Positions 10,610 to 20,892 of a stretch of 64,000 bases of DNA are shown piece after piece; the first letter of the stretch is position 1; every line of letters starts with the position of its first letter. The stretch is from assembly GCA_040954595.2 (NCBI GenBank), contig CM082594.2, positions 8,990,001 to 9,054,000 on the forward strand, in the 5' to 3' direction. The DNA comes from Balanoglossus misakiensis. Taxonomy: Eukaryota; Hemichordata. The translations under genes were made by a program, and so were the position numbers. The notes beneath the pieces were generated by a model that searched no databases, was not told the origin of the DNA, and saw nothing but the letters and a program-made list of their open reading frames with translations.

Positions 10610-11403
10610 GGTGCAATCATATCATTTATTCAATGCATGATACATAAATTCTGTAAAAAAAGTGTTGATAAAATTGCTTGAAAAGATAGCATTTGACCCA
10701 GCAGCCTCTAAGTACATAAACTATGTGAATAACCACCAGACATGTTCATCTTCTGATACTTGAAACCTTTCCATCCCCATTTCCTTAGTTTCAATTCTCA
10801 TTATTATAAAAGTGAAGGGTATCAAAATAAACTTCCCACATCATGGTGCAGAATCATCTGTGAATTTTACAGCCACAGACTACTTCTATGTAAATAACTC
10901 ACAGTAGATGGAGTTGTTTATATAAAGAAAAAAATTAGCACCTACCCAATCAAATATCTTTGTACATGTTAAAATAGCATTTCTGCTTGTGTAAAATTTT
11001 GAAATATGAAAATAGAAACACAGATATTGTTGTTGTGTTACATTATCACCATATTATTGAATCCAACTATTTTTGTTTGTTAGTGTCAACTACCATAATC
11101 CCACATTAGTTGATTTGTACATTAGCTTATTAATCCGATAATCAATTTCTGTACTGGTTATGCTAATACCAGTCCACACAAATGCAAATTTCAAAAATGG
11201 CAGTAGAAATTGCATTAATGTGTTAAAAGATCAACCAGTTCACTCTAGAGTTACACATTCTATCACTGGCTTGTGTTGTCAATGAAAACATGATCTCGCC
11301 ACTGACTACTGAACTCTATAGGTATCCCTAATTTCTTGTTAGAGCTGTACCATACCCAACTTCACTGGAAGACATTCAATGTGATTGTTGTTGTTAAGAG
11401 GAT

Positions 11404-12288
11404 TTAGGACTGGTTCTCTATGAACGATGTGTGTGCTTCATTGGGTAGTGTATTTTCATCAGTGTCAGGTAGGGTCACATCTGTAGCAATCTCTCCGGTC
11501 ACTTCAACCACATCATAAGCGCAGAAGTCTTCCAGATCCAGTTTGGAACACAGCCAGCCGTAGAAGCCCTTCTCAAAGTCTTTGAAGTCTCTTTTCCAGG
11601 ATGTGAAAAACCAGGATATTTGGACAAACGCAGCGTACAACGCAATGCCTAATGTCAGTAGGACTATGGCTGGCGGGTAGAAAATGATGAGCACTGGACA
11701 CAGCAGTATTCTGTACGCGATACCTTTGTCGTCGTAATAATGAACAAAAACACCGTACCATGTGATGGTTCCCAGGTAACCAGAAACGACAAAAGACGTG
11801 ACGAAGGCAACCGGAATGCACAGTAAACTAAAAAGGAAGACATGAATGCCCTTATCAAAGCCCCAGACACAATCATCCGGTGTGTCCTCGTGAGTCAGTG
11901 ATTTCAGATTATCTTCCGAAATAGTGACTTGGATATCTTGGATTTTCTTTCCGCGTCGAATCGTTCCCGTCAGCGTAATGCTTTTCCCACCGACAGATGA
12001 CGTTGTAGTGTTGATGGTATCTCTACTCTGACTCAGTTCTTCAATAGTATCATCATGTCGGCTTACTGACGAATCGTTCAGAGTGTCGCGCCAATACTCC
12101 GATGAACCCTCCTTCACTTGATTATCTGCTGCTTGTTTCTCAAGTAAATGCACATCGCTTTCCTTTACGGTCTGTGCTTGTTCCTCTGCATTTCTTCTTT
12201 CTCTTTTCAGCTTTTCTTTTTTGATAATCTTCTCAGCTGGGCTTGGCCCATGTTCTCCCTGCTTGCTTTTATCAGGTGACTTTGGCAT
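11404..12288 (-). CDS. TMEM169: Transmembrane protein 169
   Basis: A 294-residue orthologue of vertebrate TMEM169 (about 297 aa), a poorly characterised membrane protein. The N-terminal half is charged and disordered with a Lys/Glu/Arg-rich segment. The family's SITLTGTIRRGKK motif follows at about residue 102. Two hydrophobic segments flank the conserved GTITWY motif, and the C-terminal block EKGFYGWLCSKLDLEDF matches the vertebrate signature. I chose the ATG at 12288 (MPKSPDK) over an in-frame ATG nine codons earlier because it starts the conserved-looking part; both follow an acceptor (ctcag) before 12325. A non-coding first exon ends near 12739 (gtaaaa donor). The coding region is one exon. 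It lies head-to-head with MLX. Confidence 0.92.
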   Translation of the reverse strand: MPKSPDKSKQGEHGPSPAEKIIKKEKLKRERRNAEEQAQTVKESDVHLLEKQAADNQVKEGSSEYWRDTLNDSSVSRHDDTIEELSQSRDTINTTTSSVGGKSITLTGTIRRGKKIQDIQVTISEDNLKSLTHEDTPDDCVWGFDKGIHVFLFSLLCIPVAFVTSFVVSGYLGTITWYGVFVHYYDDKGIAYRILLCPVLIIFYPPAIVLLTLGIALYAAFVQISWFFTSWKRDFKDFEKGFYGWLCSKLDLEDFCAYDVVEVTGEIATDVTLPDTDENTLPNEAHTSFIENQS

Positions 12289-12739
12289 GATGATAATATA
12301 TGCAGTGTCTTTCAAACTTTCTAACCTGAGAATACAAACATATTATTGGAGTGATGTCATAGTTCTTTGGCAGGAGGCAGAACCAAACCTATAACCCTGT
12401 TATGATCTTTCCATTAGACACTGCTTTCTGTGCCATGACAATGTGACCATGGAAGTACCTTTCAATGGCGTGGCCATGGATGATGACCGGCTACTTCCAT
12501 TCAGGGTCACTCCACACCACACACACTGGACTGGTATCTGATTATGGATGTGTACTATAATCAGACTGTACATCCATGGTCTAAAGTAGACGACCCCAAC
12601 ATCATGCAAGTTCACAGCTGGGTTTGACATTCTAAATAAGATTGAGAAGACATCCCACAATCATATTGACATTGGTTAGGTTCATTGAGTTCATGTTTAA
12701 CGCCCTGTTTTCAATAACAAATACTCTTTCACTTTTACC

Positions 12740-13162
12740 TGTCAGCCGTCAGACGGGGAGATCGGATCAGACACCGTTCTCTGGCATAACTTCCTGTTTG
12801 TAAACTTGTTCTGTCGGAAACAGAAGCACCTTGAGGACAAAGACCAACTTCCTTAGGTGAGTGATGTCTTAGGAAAAGTTGCACAAAAATAAAGGAAAGT
12901 CACATTTGACCTACGTTGCGACATTTCCATTAAAAGAGGGTGTTGGATAAATATGATTGTGATGCGTCTAGTTTAACGCCATTGGATGATGCTAAAATAA
13001 ATTCCTTGCATAGTACAGTAAATAATAATACAATTTGCACATCAGTTTTGTTCAAACAATCGCCACAAATAGCGTCTAAATAAAAATTAACTTCCGACCA
13101 CCCCTCGACACTTTGGTTTGGTCCGGTTGGGGTCACATCCACATCCGGGTAACATAGGAATC
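12740..13162. promoter_or_regulatory. Shared promoter region of TMEM169 and MLX
   Basis: Only about 420 bp separate the TMEM169 first-exon donor (minus) from the MLX start codon (plus). No TATA box is obvious. A bidirectional promoter is the simplest reading but is inferred from spacing alone. Confidence 0.4.
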
Positions 13163-15327
13163 ATGGCGGACGACGATGATAGCATTTGGAGAACTACCCA
13201 AGATCAACAACAGGTAACTTTCGCGTAAATCGTTCGTACTTAAAGCATACCAGTGAATGTCATGGATCCCATAGAATTTGTGCTAGAGTTAAATGACTTT
13301 GCGCGAGATTTTTTAACGTTCGTAGAAGACTTTGACCTGGCACATGTATATGTAGTTCGTTGCCACATTGGTCTGATCGCACGTACGACACAACAATAAC
13401 ACAGCCCACCAATGGAAACAATATTGAGCTGAAGGTCTTCTCATTATAACGACTTGTGCTCATGTCGTAACTAGTCGGTTACGTGTCCTGATAACATTCT
13501 CCATTTTCTTACAGACTACAGGGTTTATTGTCGGCGGCGATGGCTTGGGCGACTCAAGTTTTGACAGTACGTAAAGAAAGAATAAGTTTGATATTTACAT
13601 CATTCTATTTCCGGTCAAAATAATATCAAAAATTCTGATATAGACTCACTGTAGATTGTTATCAGGGTTTCTGAGATACTTGACCTGTGTCAAAAAATAA
13701 TCTCAAGATACATTTGCATCTCGTGCAATAATGATTGATGTTCAATGACGTATACATGTACATTACAATTTACATCAAGTCAGCGATATTGACACCCCAC
13801 AGTGTGTTTGTTCTGCATGCAAGCATTCCAGATTACAGGCTTTGCTTACTGTCAGAAATTTTGTCTGTGTGTATTCAGTTGACTTGATTAATGGAGAGAT
13901 GAAAATCGAAGCAACCAGTCCGACTGCTGTGGGAAACCAAAATCAGACCAGGTTTAATCTGGGCAGAAATAGTACTAGTAGCAGTACATCATTGACTCAG
14001 AATGACAGTAATGCATCCCTTATACTGACAGGTAAGGGTGTCTGTGGGCATGCTGATAAAAATGTAAACGGAAAGAAATACGCAATTCTTTAACGTCTAA
14101 GCAGGCAAGACATGTCTGTATGAAATTTGTACTGTGACCAGTCCATGTTTCTTCATAACCTGTTTTTCTGTCATCTGTTCAAACTGGTAACCATACTCTT
14201 TTCTTCTTTCAGATGATGACGATGATGACAATACAGCCAATGTGAAAATGTACAGGGATAAAAGGAGGAGTGCCCACACTGCAGCTGAGCAAAAGAGAAG
14301 GGATGCCATCAAGGTAATGGAGATAATAGTAGCGCTGTCTGCATTACATTGTTGTATGAAAATGCTGCTAACACAGTGCAGGCACGTTCATTGGGTCCTG
14401 CTGTCAGTGTCACCATACTCTAAGCGTGTGAAAAATTGTGAGTACAGTGTATTATGTGTGAATATGGATGTTTTTTGTGTGATTTTATCAGAAAGGATAT
14501 GAAGACCTGCAGAACATAGTACCAACATGTCAACAAACAGACGCAGTGGGATCACAGAAGCTAAGCAAAGCTGCCATCCTGCAGAGGTCAATTGATTACA
14601 TCAAGTTTTTGGGTCAGCAGAAAAAGAAACAAGAAGATGAACTTAGCGCACTTAGGAAAGAAGTCATGGCACTGAAAATCATGAAAGCGTAAGTGTCCAT
14701 CCGTTAACGGTCAAAGATCGAATGATGCAAGTGTTCATATGGTCACTCTCCACCCAATTTGACACTCGTCAAAGTGAGAATAATTTTTAATTTTTTCCTA
14801 TTCAGGAATTATGAACAGATTGTAAAGGCTCATCAAAACACACCGGCAAGTGGCAGGAATCAGATATCAGATGAAGTCAAATTTCAAGTGGTGAGTAGGA
14901 TTTCGCATTTGTAGCATTACAGCTCCTCACAAAGAATATCATTGAATCTGTATGTGATGGTTATTACACATCCCATTGACATGTTGACATTCTTTTTTCC
15001 AGTTTAAATCCATAATGGATGCTCAGTTCCAGTCCTTCAACGCATCAATATCAGTGGCCAGTTTCGCTGAACTGTCAGGATGCGTGTTCCATTGGTTGGA
15101 GGAATGCTGCAAACCACAGGTTGGTGTCCAAACTAAATTTCATATACATGTACATGCTATCAGCACATAGATGCACAGCTCACAATCCATGCCTGCACAG
15201 AAGTTTTCACAGTGATATCCACAGTATTTTACTCCAACACTTACATTTTTTCTATTTTTAGGCACTTCGGGAACTGGTCCTTGGTGTTCTGCGAGCCACA
15301 AACCATCAACTTTTCAGCAATGTGTGA
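13163..15327 (+). CDS. MLX: Max-like protein X (bHLH-leucine zipper transcription factor)
   Basis: MLX is the obligate partner of Mondo/ChREBP and Mnt/Mxd proteins, binding CACGTG and carbohydrate-response elements. Eight coding exons: 13163-13213, 13515-13566, 13879-14031, 14213-14313, 14492-14688, 14806-14890, 15003-15119, 15262-15327; all phases join. The basic region (RRSAHTAAEQKRRDAIK) and helix-loop-helix (DLQNIVPTCQQ, QKLSKAAILQRSIDYIKFL) are near-identical to vertebrate MLX. They are followed by the zipper (KKKQEDELSALRKEVMALKI) and the C-terminal dimerisation and cytoplasmic-localisation domain (FQSFNASISVASFAELSGCVF). The protein is about 273 residues and begins MADDDDSIW. An acidic D6 run precedes the basic region. 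Nothing looks broken. Confidence 0.95.
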
Positions 15328-16130
15328 TCAACTGAGAGGAAAACCTTGTATATTTTATTATATTTAATTGTGAATACTTTGTGATGGTCATTGCCAAGTG
15401 ATAGTGAACATCAGTAAATCCCCTTCAGAGTCCAGTGGAAACCATGTTCAGTGAAAGTCATCATAAACCAACACCTGGTACCAATGTACTGGGAAAAACG
15501 GATCATGGTTTTTTCTGCACTTGATTATTCATTTTGTTTCTGAAATTCAAATGAATACGAATACACATGTACAGATTACACGGTTTAAATATTCCTTGTC
15601 TGGTTTACAAAGTTTTCATTTACTATCCAATCAAATTAATTCACCGAATGAAACGTTTTTATCCTGACTGCAAAAGTGCAGGAGTACAATTTGAAATATT
15701 TATTGCCAATTTTGGTTTGAGAAGCAGAGTACTGCTTTCTTACTAAGCCTTCCTGAAATGACGGTTGAAGATTTCCTGTAATCACAATTGTAACCGCACA
15801 ATCACACTTAAAATGAAACTATTTGTTGAGGAAGCCATTTTATAGGTTTACCAATGGAATTGACCAGCTAAGCAACTTGGATTGCATGGCATGTCTGTTG
15901 TGTATTTTAATTTTGTGCTATTATTTCTAAAGAATCATTGATAAATGATCATGTGTATTGGCAAGACTTCGATACAAAGATAAATATTTGCTGCTGCATG
16001 TCAGAAAGTTTGTTGTGATTATCTTGAGAATGGCTAAATGGGAAAAAAAAACTTTGGAATAAAATCAGAAGAGTAATCTTAACCAACCGTAACATGTCCT
16101 TTCTTTCATTATTGTGACAAGAAAAATAAA
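15328..16130 (+). other. MLX: MLX 3' UTR
   Basis: AT-rich, no open frame. AATAAA at 16058-16063 and again at 16125-16130 gives a 3' UTR of about 0.75-0.8 kb, ending shortly before the convergent ARM-TIR-SAM gene. Confidence 0.6.
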
Positions 16131-16485
16131 ATGTAAATATTTGATTTGATTAATATTAATTGCCATTGCTACGTGTATGTATGAAGGTGGTGTGTGTATT
16201 ACCCAAATGCATAGGTAAGTGTGCTATTATCATGATCAAACATATAATAATTCCCACGCCTTTTAAAAATATAAATATGTAAATAATCTTGTCCATATAT
16301 GAGTAGCTTTGGATAAATGACCACTGTAAGACCTTGTGTATTGTCCTACACTGATCTGATATCTTGATAACTTTGCTTTCGTCAAGATATCCATACTCTA
16401 TTATAATAGCAAATGGCACATCATGTTATTGTATGGAGTTGTTTGTAGATCTCATGTGACAGGCATATCCACAATATTGTTGACA

Positions 16486-19400
16486 TCACAGATGTTCGAG
16501 AGCATTTCTGAGTCGTCTCATTCCTTGCAGGGTTACAATGCCGAGATGTTGAACGACGTAGTTATAGAAAAACTCTGGAGCCTACAAATGACAACAGAAT
16601 AAAATCATTTCAGAATTTTGCTGATAAAATTTGAATCATTAATTGAATGTGAACAGATGCGAATCAATATTAAAAATCGATTCTGAGTATGACCTGATTC
16701 TCAAATAACAGAGCAACATTTGTGAATTAAACGTGTCTGACCTATGTTTCACTCATGACCTTTTAGCAGTGTAAATAAAACAGAATGAGTCAAGCAGAGA
16801 AAGGTGGGTACAAATGTGATAAATGACAGGATGTATTCTTGGTCGGAGTCAGATTACATTTTTTGTAACTCACAAAAGACCGGACAGCTGTGCAGTGCTG
16901 ATACAGACATTTTGTTCACATATTTCATATTTACCTCTTCTCTAAGTTTCATTAGGAATATGAGGTCTTCTCCAGTGATTGCTTGCTTGGATTTTCTGAA
17001 ATGAACAAATAGCAATTGCGATGACATTCAGTGATTTAGGATAACAGTAAGTTGAAGAGTATGTTGAGGTTTGAGGTTTGTCGACATAAGATTTGCACTA
17101 ACAACATCAATATGCAATAGGCAAGAGAAAATGTCATCATTAAAGTGTGTGACTGTAGTGATGATGATGGTACTCACAGTTCGATGCCGTTGTCTTTCAT
17201 CCAATTTTTGACCTCACTTTCACTCCACTTGTTGGCCGGGTGAGAAGCAGTTGTTGGTCTGCCAGTCGACACAGCTGAGGTCGCTGCAGCCACAGTTTCA
17301 CTTTCCACAGCAGAGACAGTAGCTCCGCTGTTCACTGGTTTCGCTCCCATCTTGCCTCGTTCTCCGAGCTCTCTTACAAGTTGCTTCATGCACGTGCCAA
17401 AGTTAGCGCCCCTTTTCGCTAGGTTGATGTAGAATTTTGTTCCCACGATTGCGCCTAGCCATCCACTGGGTTTATATCGCTCTTCAACCATGAGCGGAAC
17501 CACATCCTTCCTCAGTTGAAACGCATACTCTGCCTCTGTGAAGAGAAATGCCAAATTATCGTTCGACTTGCCATCCACAAATACACAATAAAACATTGTG
17601 CAACTGTATCACCTACAAGTTGATGAATGAACAAAATGAGAATCTAAACAGAGATGCAGTAGATCAACACCACTTCGACCTAAATCACAAGCGAATGAAC
17701 AATATTCATCACTTTGCAATTTCAAATGGCAAAATCCATTAAAAATGTTTTGAATGTCATTGATAGATTTATGATTATGGGCAATATACTGACCTACTCT
17801 ACAATTTGGACTGTCTTTATATTTCTGTGACACACACATCAAGACTACTGCAGCATTTTCAACTGCGTCTGCCATTGCCTGCAATGTTGATCCTCCCATC
17901 TGCTCCAAGTCCATCCAAACTCGGTAGCCATTCTTTTCCAGGTGCTGTTTTACTTTTATCATCAAATTCTGCACATCCCATTGGTAGCTGATCATCACGT
18001 GTTGACACTCGTCACGTGTTTCCGCTTCCTCTCCGTGTTTGTCTGCATGTTTGATGATGATGATGATGATGATGGTGGTGGAAATAGAAAAGGGTCATTG
18101 CGGTAATTATATGCCATTTCATTTTATCTATTGCAAACTATTTATCTCATTGTTCTTGAAAATGAAACACGACAATTAAAACTGTGGAAGGGGAAGAAGA
18201 CATTCCTGCTTATCAGTTGTGCCTTACCTCGTAATTCTTTTTGGCCTTCAAGTACCCACAATGCACCATTTGCTGCTTTCTGCACATCCTGACTTGGGTG
18301 AGTCTTCAGTGATTCAATCTTTTCCATGGCGCCCGGTTGCTGTTTAATTTTCTCTCTGCTGTCGTCATCGAACGCCAGGTTCCAGATAGTTTTGACGGCG
18401 AACAGCTTTTCCTTCTCGTCGCCTTCGTCCATGAGGTTGACAAGCAATGGCAGAGTCCCCGCCTCGATTATCTTTGGTTTGTTTTTGTCGTTGTTGGCAA
18501 GACATGAGAGCGCTTGGGCGATCTCCTGTAAAACATATGCGGTCAAAATAACTGAGTATTCTTAGCCCGGCATAACACACAGCAGAAAGGAAAATACATC
18601 CCCTAAAAAACAAGGACACCAGGCCAAGAGACTGGGCTCGCTCATCAGACAAAAATCTCTCCTACTCTTAGCCTTACCTCGGCCGATATTCCAGCGTCTG
18701 ATGACGTCTTATCCGTCGACCTCAACGCCTTTTTCAAATGAAGGCTCAGGAATGCGATGATGTTATCATCGGCTGCGATGATATCACTCTGCTCATCGTC
18801 TTCATCCACCAGATAAGCTAGAGCCATGTATGTAATAGATTTGCGCATAATTTCCGACGACTTTGTGTACGGCACAAGGGCTTTGATTGTATCGTGTTCC
18901 GCGAAAAATTGGCGGCTCACGCCACCTTTTGCACAGTTGCTCACAATGGATAAACATGTCACCACGAAAACAGAGTCGATCTGTAAAGTAAGAAAAGGAA
19001 ATAACATTTAGTGGCCTAGAACGTTACGTATAAACTGTACATGTATGTCACTTCTAACGAGCAAGTTTAATTGAATGTTGTAATAATTTAAGGCATTCCT
19101 GCTTAATATCAAGAAAGAAATGAACAAAAATAAGTAAAAAGTATACAAACTTAACTTAAAAAGCCAACAATGCCAAGATACAATGAGAATATAGGGAAGG
19201 ACCTCAAAAGAAGGAAGTAACCCAGTGGGCCATATGTCTTACCTGGTTCAAATGAGGGCTATTGTTATTGATGCATTTCTCGTTCTTCAAATGTTGTATA
19301 ATCATTCCTAAAAATCCTGTTTCCCGACACTGCTCACAAATCAGTGAACTCCTGTCCGAAAGAGAAGTGATGATGTCCGCACAGTTGATGTAAGTGATGA

Positions 19401-19863
19401 AAACTTGCTGGTTTCTGTCCAAGGGCCCCGTGTTTTCCAACGCCTGGCAGTACCTGTTGATGGTGTAGACAAACTTGTCATACGCCAGCTGGTCACAGAG
19501 GAGCCGACGCTGTTCTTTACTTCTGTAGGTCATAGCAGGTGACCTGACCTTTACGTCAACTTCATTGTACACCTTCTCCAAAGAATCGGAAGACGCTGGG
19601 TTTTCACAACATTCTTCTATGGTCTCAATTGCTTGTAGGAAAGAAGGCAGCAGATTCCCTATCTCTGGGTGTTCCTTCAGTCGAGCTTTGTGATCAAGAA
19701 ATGCCGCGTCGTTGCTTTCGTATTCTGTCACATCGACAATGTCGCAGGTCGAACCTTCGTCCACGTCCTTCTCGTTGTCTGTCGCCAGACCCTCTTTTCG
19801 CTGCCTGTCAGCCTTATCGACCCACGCGGTGGCGATTTTTTTCGTACTCGCCGCACTACCCAT
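16486..19863 (-). CDS. ARM repeat - TIR - SAM domain protein
   Basis: Seven exons join in frame to 661 residues: 19863-19243, 18980-18678, 18525-18228, 18042-17794, 17535-17178, 16995-16935, 16581-16486. The start MGSAAS fits an N-myristoylation signal. Residues about 60-405 are helical, with armadillo-type repeats clearest at 310-405 (GTLPLLVNLM, NGALWVLEG). A TIR domain follows (about 422-540): MISYQWD strand, WMDLEQMGG, then NCRVEAEYAF, where E491 or E493 occupies the Glu position needed for NAD cleavage in SARM1-type TIRs, then PLMVEERYKPSGWLG. A SAM domain closes the protein (about 596-660: WSESEVKNWMKDNGIEL to LGIVTLQGMRRLRNALEHL). The parts recall SARM1 (ARM-SAM-SAM-TIR) but in a different order, so it is not a SARM1 orthologue. 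Likely an NAD-cleaving or innate/stress signalling protein; this is inferred. Confidence 0.85.
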
Positions 19864-20892
19864 GTCGACGGTCGTCCTATCGGTAGTAGCCTGAGGACCT
19901 CACCAACTACATGACAAGCCGACAGTGACCGACTATCTGTGTCGATATCGTACCGACATGCTTGTGAAATCGACACAGGGCCGTGGTGGCTTTTACAATA
20001 GACGCCCCGACATATTTTAAGTATTGACTGAATACAACGCAGTCTCTTTGACCGCTATGCTGGCATGCATTGTTGTTGACACATGCAGCGCCATAGCAAC
20101 AACCCTATGCTGGGATGGGAACGTCACGACGTTTGCTTCGACCGTGCTCATTTTACCTTCACGTTACACGGTAAATTCCCCTTGAGATAGAATCGTCGCT
20201 CGATATCCTAATGATATGACTTTCCGAGTATTTGATATAATTACATTCTTGATTATAGAAACGAGTCGCAGAGTGGCGGGGCTGTACGTGCGACATGGGC
20301 GTTGGCAGTCCACTAACATGGAGTGGACCGTGTGTCTGGTCACAAACAGTACGGCGCACCTCGATCACTGCGCAAATAACTGCTGTGTAGTAGCCACGTG
20401 CTAAAGGAGGCCTACTAGCCTTTAAAAGCAAGAACGGGTTTTAACTATTCCATTTTTATCTGATAATTGGTACAATCACTTTCGGCCACTTTATCAAAAG
20501 AAAATGTTTCTTATAGCAATGTAGAAGATTTCGAAAACCTTTTTATCTAAAAGAGAAGTGAAAACAAGAAAGTCAAGTAGTTCTAAAACTATCAATAAGT
20601 CTACAAAGTCATGCTTCCGCGCTTTCCATCAAACATCTTCTACAAAAACTTGATTAATAAAGTAAACAAACTTAGTGAACATGTCAATAAAAACAGAAGT
20701 ATTAAAGTCGGACAGTTTCCGACCCACTGGTATTGACGCTATTCCCCAAATCACTGACATGGAACCTACTCCAAAAATAAGACGACAATCAAGTCACGCG
20801 ATATTTACTTTTCTAGTTTAAAAAAGACACCGACTGTTCTTTCCCAGTGCGGTGATGAAACCCATGTGAGTATACAGGGGGTGTGAATACTT
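19864..20892. other. Intergenic: ARM-TIR-SAM promoter and editase 3' flank
   Basis: No supported gene. The first part holds the 5' UTR and promoter of the ARM-TIR-SAM gene, without an obvious TATA box. The part above about 20.4 kb is AT-rich and probably 3' UTR of the editase. No AATAAA was seen on the minus strand here. Confidence 0.45.
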
